Of a stretch of DNA of 64,000 bases, positions 9,296 through 19,560 are shown piece by piece. Within the stretch, counting starts at the first letter, position 1, and each line of letters opens with the position of its first letter. Under the pieces are notes generated by a model that worked only from the letters and a program-made list of their open reading frames with translations, ran no database searches and had not been told where the DNA came from. A program made the translations under genes and the position numbers. The stretch is from an uncultured Saprospiraceae bacterium (lineage in GTDB: Bacteria > Bacteroidota > Bacteroidia > Chitinophagales > Saprospiraceae). Location of the stretch: positions 1-64,000 of the forward strand of contig CALLPK010000014.1 of assembly GCA_938015415.1 (NCBI GenBank). Direction: 5' to 3'.

Positions 9296-10093
9296 CTAAA
9301 CGAAGTGTTTCAGCATTAAAATCTCCCGATCATTCAATATTCTATATTTCCCGCGGGGAATATCTTTTTTGGTTAGACCAGCGTAGTACGTTCGATCAAG
9401 TCGAACAACGTGGTAGCCCAAATGCTTAAAAATACGGCGAACAATACGATTTCGTCCAATATGAATTTCAATCCCTACTTCATTTTTGCCCTTGTCTTTT
9501 ACGTACGAAACCTTATCTACCGGAGCGAGTCCATCTTCGAGGATCAATCCCTCCTGAATGGCTTTCAGGTGTTCTTCGGTAACGGGTTGGTCGAGTACCA
9601 CGTGATATATTTTAGTGACTTCGTGGCTGGGATGAGATAATTTTTTGGCCAGATCCCCATCGTTGGTTAACAATAAAAGCCCCGTTGTTTCCCGGTCTAG
9701 TCTTCCTACGGGATAGATACGGAGTTGAATTGAGGGGTCAATCAAATCCATGACAGTACGGCGATTTTTTTCGTCGCTTACGGTGGTTACGGTATTTTTG
9801 GGTTTATTGAGCAATAGATAAATTCGTTGTGTTTCGGGCTCAATGGGTTCGCCACGATAAGTGACTTTATCGGTTGGTTTTACGCGGTGTCCTGGTTCGG
9901 TGACTACTTCCCCATTGACGGTCACGAGGCCGTCCATGATGTATTCGGAGGCTTTGCGACGGGCGGCGACACCACAATACGCTACGTATTTATTGAGTCG
10001 CATGTCTTCTTCCTGGGCAGCGGGCGGCGGCGGAAGTTTTGGTTTCCGTTTATTAGAGAAAGGAGAATTATTAGGTTTTTCTTTTTTTTTCAA
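9296..10093 (-). CDS. rRNA pseudouridine synthase, RsuA/RluB family
   Basis: Isomerises a specific uridine in rRNA to pseudouridine. The first 35 residues are a lysine/proline-rich extension. An S4 RNA-binding domain follows (MRLNKYVAYCGVAARRKASE, about 31-50), then the catalytic domain with the family motif YPVGRLDRETTGLLLLTNDG at about 125-144, where the aspartate is the nucleophile. The closing segment GRNRIVRRIFKHLGYHVVRL is typical of the RsuA/RluB/RluE/RluF group. The 265-residue length fits RluB. Target specificity (large-subunit rRNA by analogy with RluB) is an inference. The gene lies 110 bases downstream of dnaB on the same strand and may share its transcript. Confidence 0.9.
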   Translation of the reverse strand: MKKKEKPNNSPFSNKRKPKLPPPPAAQEEDMRLNKYVAYCGVAARRKASEYIMDGLVTVNGEVVTEPGHRVKPTDKVTYRGEPIEPETQRIYLLLNKPKNTVTTVSDEKNRRTVMDLIDPSIQLRIYPVGRLDRETTGLLLLTNDGDLAKKLSHPSHEVTKIYHVVLDQPVTEEHLKAIQEGLILEDGLAPVDKVSYVKDKGKNEVGIEIHIGRNRIVRRIFKHLGYHVVRLDRTYYAGLTKKDIPRGKYRILNDREILMLKHFV

Positions 10094-10203
10094 AATAGGG
10101 GTATTAAAATAGAGACTGTTCCTCTAAATCTGTCATTTGGCTTCTCGCACCTTGTGCTGCTAAAGGAAGGCTTCCGCGCTGACACATTTTACGAAACAAT
10201 CGT

Positions 10204-11718
10204 TTAAAATGGAATATCATCATTATTCATTTTGGAAGACCGGGTGATGATGGCCGGGTTAGCGGTGTTGGCATCATCGGTTAATCCGCTAAAATCCGGA
10301 TCATCCAAATCCGAGAATTTTGCGAACCGATCCGTAAATTTCAGCTTAACGGTTGCCAGGGCACCGTTACGGTGTTTGGCTACAATAATTTCGGCCACTC
10401 CTTTGAGCGATTGTCCTTCCTCGTCTTCTAGTATCTGGTAGTATTCGGGACGATAAATGAAGGAAACGATATCCGCGTCCTGCTCGATCGCTCCGCTTTC
10501 ACGTAAATCCGACAACATCGGCCGCTTCGATCCACCCCGTGTTTCCACCGCACGACTCAACTGAGACAATGCAATCACCGGTACACTCAATTCCTTGGCC
10601 AGCGCTTTTAAAGAACGGGAGATCATACTAATTTCCTGCTCACGATTCCCTTTGTTCTCTCCTCCTCCAGTCATCAGCTGTAAGTAATCGATGATAATCA
10701 TTTGGATATCGTGCTGCATTTTCAGTCGACGACATTTTGCCCGAAGTTCAAAAATATTGATACCCGGTGTGTCATCAATATAAATAGGAACTTCCGACAT
10801 TTTTTCGATGGCACTTTGTAGTTGCTGCCATTCGTAATCTTCCAACTGTCCCGAACGAAGCTTACTACCCGAAATCTCCGCTTCCATGGAGATTAGTCGT
10901 TGTACCAGTTGCAGGTTGGACATTTCCAAAGAAAATATGGCTACGGGTTTGTTAAATTCTACGGCAGCGTTTCGGGCGAGGGCCAGCGTATAACTCGTTT
11001 TACCCATCCCCGGACGTGCCGCCACGATGATCATATCCGACGGTTGCCAACCGGAGGTAAGCCGATCAAGTTCAGTAAAACCAGTAGGTACTCCCGTGAG
11101 ACCTTCCTCTTTTTGCGACATCTCTTCGAGTTGTTTCAGGGCTTTGGCCGCCAGCGACCCCATACTTTCGTAACCCCGACTCAGGTTCTGTTGAGTAATA
11201 TTAAAAAGTCCTTGCTCTGCCTCATCCAGTAGACTAAAAACATCGGTGGTATCCTCGTAAGCATCCCGGATTATTTTAGTGGAAACGGTAATCAGTTCCC
11301 GTTGGATATGTTTTTGTGCGATGATCCGCGCGTGGTATTCGATGTTGGCGGCGGAGGCTACCCGATTGGTGAGTTCCACCAAATAGTAGGGTCCACCGAC
11401 TTTATCGATGTCTCCGGATTTTTTGAGTTCTTCCGTAACCGTTAATAAATCGACGGGCTGTGTTTTTTCGAAGAGCCGCAACATCGCTTTATAAATCAGG
11501 GTGTGTGCATCTGCGTAAAAACTTTCGGGTCGTAAAATATCCAGTACAATGGAAAGCGCATCTTTGTCTAGCATCACCGCTCCCAGCACGGCTTCCTCCA
11601 GCGGTAAAGCCTGCGGCTGGACCTTTCCAAAGACATAATTAGAAAGTTGATTCTCTTTCTTTTTATCGTTGCCCCGATAATTGTCTTTCTTTTTGGATGG
11701 ATCGTAATTTTCAGCCAT
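10204..11718 (-). CDS. dnaB: Replicative DNA helicase DnaB
   Basis: A hexameric 5'-3' helicase that unwinds DNA at the replication fork. The N-terminal scaffold domain begins near residue 30 (QPQALPLEEAVLGAVMLDKD), followed by the linker and a RecA-like motor. Motifs seen are Walker A ARPGMGKTSYTLALA (about 234-248), Walker B IIIDYLQLMTGG (about 343-354), and ALSQLSRAVETRG, which leads to the arginine-finger region. The 504-residue length is normal for Bacteroidota DnaB, and no intein is present. The gene is the first on the minus strand left of an AT-rich region with several DnaA boxes, a sensible position if that region is the origin. Confidence 0.98.
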   Translation of the reverse strand: MAENYDPSKKKDNYRGNDKKKENQLSNYVFGKVQPQALPLEEAVLGAVMLDKDALSIVLDILRPESFYADAHTLIYKAMLRLFEKTQPVDLLTVTEELKKSGDIDKVGGPYYLVELTNRVASAANIEYHARIIAQKHIQRELITVSTKIIRDAYEDTTDVFSLLDEAEQGLFNITQQNLSRGYESMGSLAAKALKQLEEMSQKEEGLTGVPTGFTELDRLTSGWQPSDMIIVAARPGMGKTSYTLALARNAAVEFNKPVAIFSLEMSNLQLVQRLISMEAEISGSKLRSGQLEDYEWQQLQSAIEKMSEVPIYIDDTPGINIFELRAKCRRLKMQHDIQMIIIDYLQLMTGGGENKGNREQEISMISRSLKALAKELSVPVIALSQLSRAVETRGGSKRPMLSDLRESGAIEQDADIVSFIYRPEYYQILEDEEGQSLKGVAEIIVAKHRNGALATVKLKFTDRFAKFSDLDDPDFSGLTDDANTANPAIITRSSKMNNDDIPF

Positions 11719-11797
11719 TTTTGATAATTAAATCGTTCTAAAAAACCCTACTCCAACAAAGCTAATCTTTACGCCGCAGGATTTCTTTTTTGATATT

Positions 11798-12127
11798 TGT
11801 GAATAAGACTGGGTAAATGTGGATAACTTTCGAAACTATGTGGATAACCTTGTGTAAAAGCGATTTTGCTTTGTCATAATAAGGTAATCAGCGTAATGAA
11901 TTTCATTATTATTAATAAAAAACATACATTTTATTAAATTGCTTAACTACCTTTAGTTCAATAAATTAAATTAAGAATTCAGGTAGAATAATGAGTAGAA
12001 TTTTTCACTTTTTCAAAAAAATAAGACTAAAAAAAACAGTCGGTTTTGAAAATGTGAATTTCTCCCAAAATATGTTAGTAATGTGGATAAGAATTTGAAA
12101 TATTTTAATTCTTATCTCTTATTCAGA
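11798..12127. other. Candidate replication origin: cluster of DnaA boxes in an AT-rich region
   Basis: Within the 512-base gap between dnaB and the DUF5691 gene, the plus strand reads TGTGAATAA at 11798-11806 and TGTGGATAA at 11819-11827, 11839-11847 and 12082-12090. These are the complements of the DnaA-box consensus TTATNCACA, all in one direction. A near match, TTATTCAGA, lies at 12119-12127. The sequence between 11880 and 12200 is very rich in A and T and could serve as the unwinding element. Nothing else in the gap looks like a gene. It also has to carry promoters for both flanking genes. The origin function is an inference; DnaA-mediated control of dnaB is the alternative. Confidence 0.5.
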
Positions 12128-12230
12128 ACTATATTTCCTCTAACAAATATAAACATTTTGTTGTAAAAACGCAAAATTTTAATTATTTTAGTGCAATTAT
12201 TAGCTATTGGATAAATGAGGCTGCTTAAGT

Positions 12231-13757
12231 ATGAACTGGAAAACACTGGTAAAAATAGGATTGATTGGTACGAATCGTAGTAAAATCCCCGAAGAGATGA
12301 TTCGGCAATTACAAGCGATTGGCATTGAGGAAGAAGATCCAGCTCGATTGATCATGAAGGCAGCTGCGATAATGAGTATGAGGAAGAAAGCTGGTACCCG
12401 ACCGACAGATTTCACCGGCGATTTACCTCTTGTCACCCAGAAGGCACAAACGAACATCTGTAGCAAAAGAGCCGTTCAGTATTTGAATATGATTTTAAAG
12501 AGAAATGATCTACCCATCCTCTCAGAATTTCTCATTACTTTAAAAAAATATCATAAATCGCTTCCGCCCGAAGCCCTTCCACTCATCTTTGATAAAGCAA
12601 CTAAAACTCCTGCGGTTTGGCAAGCCCTACAACCTGTGCTTGGTGACCGGGGACGCTGGTTGATACAACAAAATCCTGAGTGGATAGCATTGGATTATGT
12701 CCCTACTTTAGAAGATTGGGAAAACGGCAACACCGCACAAAGGGCAACCTATTTGCGCTATTTGCGATCTGTGGAACCTTCAACAGCACTTACGCTACTA
12801 AAAGAAACCTGGCCACAGGAAAGTACGACCACTAGAAAAAAATTATTAGATACGCTACAAGTTGGATTGTCGCAAACGGATGATTCTTTTATTTCAAGTC
12901 ATTTAGCAAGTAAACAAAAAAACATTCGGAAAACAGCAGCCTCTCTACTCTCTTTAATTCCAGGTTCCACTTATAATCAGCGTATGTTGATACGATTAAA
13001 AAAATTAATCAAAATAAAAAAATCCGGTAACCAACCAACTTTAAAAATCAGCCTTCCAAAAGGAGTAGATGATACCATGATCCAGGATGGAATTAAGGCA
13101 AGTGCACAACTCTACCGCAGCGGCAATAAAGCCAGTCAACTAGCACAAATGATCAACCGATTGCCGCTCGATTATTGGTCCAATCTGACCGGATTATCCG
13201 CCCCTGAACTACTACCATTATTTTCTGAACATGAATACGCCTATCTATTATTAAATGCGATTTCAGATGCTGCTGCTCATCACCAAAATCAGCCATGGAG
13301 TCAATTAATTTTACAAGCATGGGTATCAAAATCAGACGAAAAACTATGGCAAGACTTTGCCCCTTTACAATTAATCCCAGTCCTAGACAAAACTCAGTAT
13401 AACCAATTAACCCTCTCCGGATTTAAAGAGATTAAATATTTACCTGCGGAAAATACCCCATTGGATTTTTTATTACAGCGAGGAACGTACGACTGGGAGG
13501 CAGACTTATCTCTTTTATTTTTTGATCGTTTAAAAACCTGGCTAAAATCTGAAGATGCCACCCACTGGGGCGACTGGCATATTCGTAAAATACTCAGCAT
13601 TGCCGGACTACGAACACCCGCTGATTTATATCCTAAAATAAGTAGAAATTGGCCAGAGCATTTACCTGTTTGGGGTGGCTGGGAAAGAGATGTAGCGGGG
13701 AGTTTAACTACGCTAGAACTACGTTATAAGATGGAAAAAGCGTTGAGGGAAGATTAA
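12231..13757 (+). CDS. DUF5691-family protein with HEAT-like repeats
   Basis: No enzymatic motif is visible. The opening WKTLVKIGLIGTNRS resembles the start of DUF5691 proteins. The stretch at about 165-250 (RATYLRYLRSVEPSTALTLL, then KQKNIRKTAASLLSLIPGS) has the alpha-helical repeat pattern seen in that family, where helices end in conserved arginines and 'LL-lPgS'. The 508-residue length fits. In other bacteria DUF5691 genes often sit next to MoxR-type ATPase, VWA and SWIM zinc-finger genes; here they are absent, and the neighbours are dnaB and hemA. There is no signal peptide, so it is cytoplasmic. It converges on hemA with 9 bases between the stop codons. Function is unknown. Confidence 0.62.
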   Translation: MNWKTLVKIGLIGTNRSKIPEEMIRQLQAIGIEEEDPARLIMKAAAIMSMRKKAGTRPTDFTGDLPLVTQKAQTNICSKRAVQYLNMILKRNDLPILSEFLITLKKYHKSLPPEALPLIFDKATKTPAVWQALQPVLGDRGRWLIQQNPEWIALDYVPTLEDWENGNTAQRATYLRYLRSVEPSTALTLLKETWPQESTTTRKKLLDTLQVGLSQTDDSFISSHLASKQKNIRKTAASLLSLIPGSTYNQRMLIRLKKLIKIKKSGNQPTLKISLPKGVDDTMIQDGIKASAQLYRSGNKASQLAQMINRLPLDYWSNLTGLSAPELLPLFSEHEYAYLLLNAISDAAAHHQNQPWSQLILQAWVSKSDEKLWQDFAPLQLIPVLDKTQYNQLTLSGFKEIKYLPAENTPLDFLLQRGTYDWEADLSLLFFDRLKTWLKSEDATHWGDWHIRKILSIAGLRTPADLYPKISRNWPEHLPVWGGWERDVAGSLTTLELRYKMEKALRED

Positions 13758-13766
13758 GAAAATTAG

Positions 13767-14972
13767 CTATTGTTTTACGGCTTTCATTGGAATACCGATG
13801 CATTGCTTCTCCATATAATCCATCATTCGGTTAATTAATTCTTTGGTGTTCTCGTCCAAATTTTCCATATCTTTCTTAAAAACCTTATTAATTGCGTGCG
13901 ATTTTACGGCTTTTATTTCTGCCGGGACATTTTTCATTGCTTTGACAATCTGACGTTGTCGGTGTAATTCCGTAAAAGCATCAATTTTTCTTTTCAACAT
14001 TTTTCTGCCCTTCACTACTTCGTTCTGTCGAAAGCTAAGATTTTCTTTGGCCAGGTTACGAAGGTCTTCGATTTCAATATACTGAACATTAAATTCGTTG
14101 ACAACCTCGCGATCGATATTATTGGGTATAGCCAGATCAATCAACAATTTGGTATCTGTTTCGCCCTGAAGAAGTTGATGATACAGTTGGGAATTAACCA
14201 GTGCCTCCATAGCGCCTGTACAAATAATCATCACGTCAAAGCCTTCCTGGTAATCGGGTAAATCTTTGAGTGCAGCGCCACGGCCGTTGATAATCCCTGC
14301 CAACTGTTTGGCACGGTCTAAACTACGATTGAAAATCGTGATGTTCTTAAACTCGTGCTTTCGTAAAAACTTTACCACCAAGGTATTGGTCTGTCCGGCG
14401 CCGACCAGTAATATTCTCGCATTACGAGAGATTTTATGGCGCAGTAATTTTTGGATAGCCAACGATACGATTGATACCGGTTTTTCACCGATACGCGTTC
14501 GTGCATAAATTTCTTTGGCACCTTCTACAGCGGCCGTCATAGCGACTCTGATGTGATCTCCTGTTAATTTTAGATCGTAACACTTTTTGTACGCTTGGCG
14601 CAATTGGCGAAGTATTTCCCGTTCCCCGACTACCAGTGAATTCATGGAAGCAGCAACTTCAAAAAGGTGGTTTAAGGCATCACGGCCTTCGTATTTTTGC
14701 ACCCGATCTAAGGTAGCTAAATCGACCGAGTTATTAACATTTTGAAAAAAAGAGGAGATGAAAGAAGCATCAATTTTTTGATGGGTATAAAAAAAATAGG
14801 TAATCCGATTACAAGTAGACAAATACATGATCTCTTCTATCTCAGAACCTTTCTTCAAGGAAAGTAAACAGGCGGGCAGTTCGCTCTCCTCACAGGAAAA
14901 TGCGTAATGCCCTAACGTATTTAGTTTGACATTATGATGAGTAACCGTTAATATTTTGTAGCCTCCGATCAT
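13767..14972 (-). CDS. hemA: Glutamyl-tRNA reductase (HemA)
   Basis: Reduces glutamate on tRNA-Glu to glutamate-1-semialdehyde, the first committed step of C5-pathway tetrapyrrole synthesis. The catalytic cysteine is C54 in YLSTCNRITYF. The sequence GEREILRQLRQAYKKC is the family signature after the catalytic domain. The NADPH-binding Rossmann domain has LLVGAGQTNTLVVKFL at about 191-206, and the C-terminal dimerisation helices follow. At 401 residues it is slightly short but complete. The start ATG is at 14972. No hemL/hemC neighbour is present, so the pathway genes are scattered. A heme-responsive element is not evident. Confidence 0.95.
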   Translation of the reverse strand: MIGGYKILTVTHHNVKLNTLGHYAFSCEESELPACLLSLKKGSEIEEIMYLSTCNRITYFFYTHQKIDASFISSFFQNVNNSVDLATLDRVQKYEGRDALNHLFEVAASMNSLVVGEREILRQLRQAYKKCYDLKLTGDHIRVAMTAAVEGAKEIYARTRIGEKPVSIVSLAIQKLLRHKISRNARILLVGAGQTNTLVVKFLRKHEFKNITIFNRSLDRAKQLAGIINGRGAALKDLPDYQEGFDVMIICTGAMEALVNSQLYHQLLQGETDTKLLIDLAIPNNIDREVVNEFNVQYIEIEDLRNLAKENLSFRQNEVVKGRKMLKRKIDAFTELHRQRQIVKAMKNVPAEIKAVKSHAINKVFKKDMENLDENTKELINRMMDYMEKQCIGIPMKAVKQ

Positions 14973-15167
14973 TAAGTAAGGTTTCTTTGGTAGTTGGAGC
15001 TCTTAGCCCTGGCTACAAAAGTAAAGTTTACAAGCAGATTTTTTGTCATAATACTGTGATAAGTAGGTAGTACTGCTTTTCTAGTTAAAAGACGGACAAA
15101 TTTAGACTTTTTCTGTCTAATTTGATGAAATCACATACCTCGTTGAATGCTTGACCAAATTGCATTT

Positions 15168-17522
15168 TTACTTGATAATTACCTTTTCCGCGGCATTAAC
15201 GAATAAAGTGTTACCCAGTTTTTCATAACCATCAAAAACATCTATTCCTTTCTGCTTAATTATTTCTCCTCTAAATCCCAGAATGATCAAATCTGCATCC
15301 TGCGATTTATCATTGATAACCACCCGTGGATCTGTATCTCCCTTACGGGGAATAAACTCAATATTATTTTGAGAAATAGGCAATTGACCGTCTTTAATCA
15401 ATGCAAAAAGATTTCCACGCTCTTCTTCCAGGGATTCTTCTGGATATATTGCAAATATTTTTATATAACTATCTTTCCAATCATTGTGCCCAATTATGAT
15501 ATACCCCAATAAAATCATGAGATTGGCATTTTCATAATCAGAAGAACTGATCCAGATATGTATTTCTTTTTTAAAACCATAACCTCTTTCTGAACTACCC
15601 AGCACGACTACGTCAAAATCCACTGACCGTACCAGTCCAAAGTTGTCAATCATATTTTCCAAATAGGAAGGTTTGTATTTAGAATATTCAAAAAGTAATA
15701 AATTATTATCCGTTCCAGAGATACCCGGTAGTTGAATAGCTTGTGCAATAGCAGAGGTATAGGAAGGACTAACCAACGTGTCAATATAAATTTTACTATT
15801 GCTGGTTTCCGCCATTTTTATCAATCGAGCCTTTGCGTCTCTGGCTTCTTGATTGGTGGCTCGTGAAAGATAACCGGTGATCTTATGCAGGTAAGTCCCG
15901 AAACCATATTTTTGCGAGATCCATCTTAATAAATCAAAGGCGGCAAATCGCTCGAAAGAGTTTTCTGAGATACAAATTACCGATGGTCTCCAGCTAACTG
16001 TCTTTTCTTTTTCTGATTTTTGTAAAAAAACTTGCAACTGTCGGCTCAACTGAAAGATCGCTCCCTGAAAGATCAATGCCAGGTTATTCTTTTCTGGATT
16101 ATAATAACTAACCAAAAAGTAGAACAGTCCGATCCCCAATATTGCGACCACTGCATAAAGCGCATTCATAAAAAAAATCAACACCATACAAGCAATCGCC
16201 CCAAATAATGAAATATACCAGCGCGATTTAAAAGTAGGACGATAAGAGGGGTCAGCCGCAAAATGCTGCAAAAAAGAAATTAGACAAAGCGCCCCGTAGG
16301 TCACCATAAAAAACATCGAAATGATTTCTGCCACAAAATCAAGTTGGCCAATTATTACAAAAACCAAGGCAATTAAAATCGTGATGACAGTAGCATTAAA
16401 AGGCTCGTCACTAGCTCCTTTTCCTTGAGACAACCAGTTATTTATTCCTACAGAAGGTAAAATATTATCTCGAGCAATCGCTTGTAACGTTCGTGGAGCC
16501 ACCATTAAAGATCCCAAGGCGGAGGAAATGGTTGCCGCCGCCAATCCTAAAGGTATCAACCACCAACCTTGCCAGGCAATTTTAGCCATCACCAAGTTAT
16601 CCGTATTAGCTAAGTCAACTGGACTAGCAGAAACCGCCATTTTATACGCAATTAAAAAATAAACTACCATTCCGGTCAGTGTTCCGGCCAGCGTTCCCAG
16701 TGGAATCGATCGACTGGGATTTTTTAAGTCTCCCGAAAGGCCCACTCCAGCCGTCATTCCTGTAAAAGCAGGGAAAATAATGGCAAAAACAGTAAAAAAC
16801 CCTATTGCTGCGGGAATATTATTTTCTGCTGGAACTGGCTTATTCTGTTGTGTAATTACGGGCGATACTACCGTGTCTACTGGAAACAAATTAATCGTAT
16901 CTGTTCTATTCAGGTTAAGATTTTGCACACTAGCAAACGGATCTAAAGTATGTATTTCACTGTATTCTGTCTGACCGATAAAAAAAGCAATAAGCGATAG
17001 GAAAAGCGTAAAAACCACTACGTAAAGTGCCTTCACACCAAGCTCTGCTCCTTTGTATAACATTATTCCAGTAAGGAGAAAAAGGGCAGGGATACTGACG
17101 GTTTGTTTTTGTTGTAATAACCAGACCACCCAGGGTTGAAGTTGATCTCCGTAAGTTCGAATCAGGTATTCAAATAAAGAAGAAAAGGCTTCCGCAAAAG
17201 CAATAATGTAGAAGGCCACGCTAACCGCCTGAGAAAAATATAACGCAATACCAATAGAAGAACCTACTACGAGACCAAAAGAACGAGAAATAATATAATA
17301 TTCACCACCTCCTTCCACCTTCTGATTGGTGGCAATTTCAGCAATGGCCATAGCCGTTGGTATGGTAACCGCATGTCCGATGAGAATAATGGCAAATGTT
17401 CCTAATAAACCAATCTGTCCTACCGCAAATCCAAATCGCAGAAACATTACCGCCCCTAAAATCGTAGATATAGCGGTAAAAAACACCGGTGCCGTGCCAA
17501 ATTTTTTAACGTACTCGCTCAT
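15168..17522 (-). CDS. Amino acid permease / cation-chloride cotransporter-like (SLC12-type) membrane protein
   Basis: The ATG at 17522 gives MSEYVKKFGTAPVFFTAIST, a normal APC-superfamily start; an upstream ATG at 17585 would add 21 residues that look non-native. About 12 transmembrane segments fill residues 15-475; TM1 carries ISTILGAVMFLRFGFAVGQIG, which resembles the substrate-binding TM1 of cation-chloride cotransporters. The next segment, NQKVEGGGEYYIISRSFG, is also typical of that group. The C-terminal 290 residues are cytoplasmic and alpha/beta, with DADLIILGFRGE near the end, like the SLC12 regulatory tail. Transported ions or amino acids are not determined by the sequence. It is probably in the inner membrane and monocistronic. 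Confidence 0.8.
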   Translation of the reverse strand: MSEYVKKFGTAPVFFTAISTILGAVMFLRFGFAVGQIGLLGTFAIILIGHAVTIPTAMAIAEIATNQKVEGGGEYYIISRSFGLVVGSSIGIALYFSQAVSVAFYIIAFAEAFSSLFEYLIRTYGDQLQPWVVWLLQQKQTVSIPALFLLTGIMLYKGAELGVKALYVVVFTLFLSLIAFFIGQTEYSEIHTLDPFASVQNLNLNRTDTINLFPVDTVVSPVITQQNKPVPAENNIPAAIGFFTVFAIIFPAFTGMTAGVGLSGDLKNPSRSIPLGTLAGTLTGMVVYFLIAYKMAVSASPVDLANTDNLVMAKIAWQGWWLIPLGLAAATISSALGSLMVAPRTLQAIARDNILPSVGINNWLSQGKGASDEPFNATVITILIALVFVIIGQLDFVAEIISMFFMVTYGALCLISFLQHFAADPSYRPTFKSRWYISLFGAIACMVLIFFMNALYAVVAILGIGLFYFLVSYYNPEKNNLALIFQGAIFQLSRQLQVFLQKSEKEKTVSWRPSVICISENSFERFAAFDLLRWISQKYGFGTYLHKITGYLSRATNQEARDAKARLIKMAETSNSKIYIDTLVSPSYTSAIAQAIQLPGISGTDNNLLLFEYSKYKPSYLENMIDNFGLVRSVDFDVVVLGSSERGYGFKKEIHIWISSSDYENANLMILLGYIIIGHNDWKDSYIKIFAIYPEESLEEERGNLFALIKDGQLPISQNNIEFIPRKGDTDPRVVINDKSQDADLIILGFRGEIIKQKGIDVFDGYEKLGNTLFVNAAEKVIIK

Positions 17523-17712
17523 ATTGTTTCCAAAGATCTTAAAATCAAGGAGCAAAGGTAGTAATTTGAAGAACAGCTTGTTCAATTTTACCTAATTTCG
17601 CATATTCAAGAAAATATGGACAAACCGCACGGTGCGCACCAAGTTAATATAAACTATTTTTGTAACCGGATTTGTAATCCTTAATATTTAAAAATTTAAA
17701 TCATCTTCAAAT

Positions 17713-19488
17713 ATGTACAGAACACACAATTGCGGCGAACTTAGAATGGATAATGTTGGTCAGACCATAACGCTTAGTGGATGGCTACAGGCCAGCCGGG
17801 ACTTTGGCGGAATGACATTTATTGACCTGCGGGACCGATATGGTATTACGCAGTTGGTTTTTAACATGGAAGACGATGAAGCGCTTTGTAATCAGGCACG
17901 GAAACTAGGCCGCGAATATGTTTTAAAAATATCGGGACTGGTCAGAGAGAGAACCAATAAAAATCCTAACCGTCCAACCGGAAACATTGAAATAGAGGTC
18001 AAATCACTGGAAGTACTGAATGCCGCTAAAACACCTCCTTTCACCATCGAAGAAGATACGGACGGAGGAGAGGACTTACGCATGAAATATCGTTATCTGG
18101 ATTTACGTAGAAAGAAAGTGCAGGACAATATTATTTTCAGAAGTGAACTGGCCATTGAGACTCGTAAATATCTGGCAAATAAAGATTTTATAGAAGTAGA
18201 AACACCTGTACTGATTAAGAGTACTCCCGAAGGTGCTCGTGATTTTGTGGTACCTAGTCGAATGAATACTGGAGAATTTTATGCCCTGCCTCAATCTCCG
18301 CAGACTTTTAAACAGATTCTGATGGTGGCGGGATTCGATAAATATTTTCAGATTGTTAAATGCTTCCGGGATGAAGATTTACGAGCGGACCGCCAACCAG
18401 AATTTACGCAGATTGATTGCGAGATGTCGTTTGTAACACAAGAAGATATTCTGAATACGTTTGAAGGATTAACCAAACATTTATTTAAAACTACCATTGG
18501 CGTAGATCTGGCAGATTTCCCCCGGATATCCTACGATGAAGCGATGGAAAAATACGGTTCGGATAAACCCGACTTACGTTTTGATATGGCTTTTACGGAA
18601 TTAAACGATGTTGCGCAGCAAAAAGGGTTTTCCGTTTTTGACAACGCAGAACTCGTCGTTGGAATTTGTGCCACTGCCCAGGCCAATGCCTATTCTAATA
18701 AAGATATCAAAGCACTTACCGAATGGATGCAACAACCTCAGATTGGTGCGAAAGGACTTGTTTATGTAAAAGTTAATCCCGATGGAACTTTTAAATCTTC
18801 GGTTGGTAAATTCTTTTCAGATGACGATCTAAAGGTTTGGGCGAATAAAATGAATGCAAAACCTGGAGACTTATTACTGATTCTTTCTGGAGAAACAGAA
18901 AAAACCAGAAAACAACTCAACAATCTTCGGCTGGAGATGGGACGAAGAATGGGTTTGATGAAAGAAGGAGATTTTAAGCCATTATGGGTTTTAGATTTTC
19001 CACTTTTAGAATGGGACGAAGAATCTAACCGTTTCCACGCAATGCACCACCCCTTTACTTCTCCAAAAAAAGAAGACGTTGATCGTATGATGGCCGGTGA
19101 CCACGAAACCATGAAATCGTTAAGAGCAGATGCCTATGATCTGGTAATTAATGGTTCTGAAATTGGTGGTGGTTCTATACGTATCCACGATCGGGCACTG
19201 CAGTCCCGAAATTTTGATCTGTTAGGCTTTTCGAAAGAAGAAGCAGCGGACCAGTTTGGATTTTTGCTGGGTGCCTTTGAATACGGAGCGCCACCACACG
19301 GTGGAATCGCATTTGGCTTTGATCGGTTGTGTGCGGTATTAAAAGGGCAATCATCCATTCGGGACTTTATCGCTTTCCCAAAAAACAATCAGGGTCGGGA
19401 CATGATGATCGACGCTCCTGCCACGATCTCTGCAGAACAATTAGAAGAGTTGGCACTCCTACTTCAGAAGAAGGAAGTGGAGCGTTAA
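17713..19488 (+). CDS. aspS: Aspartyl-tRNA synthetase
   Basis: A class II aminoacyl-tRNA synthetase that charges tRNA-Asp. The N-terminal OB-fold anticodon-binding domain (about 1-105) is followed by motif 1 near [16 protein letters not shown], motif 2 [20 protein letters not shown] (about 218-237) and motif 3 [15 protein letters not shown] (about 535-549). The bacterial GAD insertion domain lies between motifs 2 and 3. The 591-residue length is that of the bacterial type. GARDF and the QSPQ motif are preserved. The gene is alone, with a strong terminator 36 bases after the stop. Whether it also charges tRNA-Asn cannot be decided here. Confidence 0.98.
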   Translation: MYRTHNCGELRMDNVGQTITLSGWLQASRDFGGMTFIDLRDRYGITQLVFNMEDDEALCNQARKLGREYVLKISGLVRERTNKNPNRPTGNIEIEVKSLEVLNAAKTPPFTIEEDTDGGEDLRMKYRYLDLRRKKVQDNIIFRSELAIETRKYLANKDFIEVETPVLIKSTPEGARDFVVPSRMNTGEFYALPQSPQTFKQILMVAGFDKYFQIVKCFRDEDLRADRQPEFTQIDCEMSFVTQEDILNTFEGLTKHLFKTTIGVDLADFPRISYDEAMEKYGSDKPDLRFDMAFTELNDVAQQKGFSVFDNAELVVGICATAQANAYSNKDIKALTEWMQQPQIGAKGLVYVKVNPDGTFKSSVGKFFSDDDLKVWANKMNAKPGDLLLILSGETEKTRKQLNNLRLEMGRRMGLMKEGDFKPLWVLDFPLLEWDEESNRFHAMHHPFTSPKKEDVDRMMAGDHETMKSLRADAYDLVINGSEIGGGSIRIHDRALQSRNFDLLGFSKEEAADQFGFLLGAFEYGAPPHGGIAFGFDRLCAVLKGQSSIRDFIAFPKNNQGRDMMIDAPATISAEQLEELALLLQKKEVER

Positions 19489-19523
19489 ATTCGAGACTAC
19501 AAATTTGTATAAAACAAAGAAGC

Positions 19524-19560
19524 GCGGGTTAAGTCCAATACGGATTTAGCCCGCTTGTTT
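19524..19560 (+). terminator. Intrinsic terminator after aspS
   Basis: Arms GCGGGTTAAGTCC (19524-19536) and GGATTTAGCCCGC (19542-19554) pair fully when two G-U pairs are allowed, with a 5-base loop, then TTGTTTT. Confidence 0.85.

Noticed and set aside
9827-10207. Long open frame on the plus strand across the RluB gene
   Set aside because: It is the shadow of the minus-strand pseudouridine synthase, whose motifs and codon pattern are clear.
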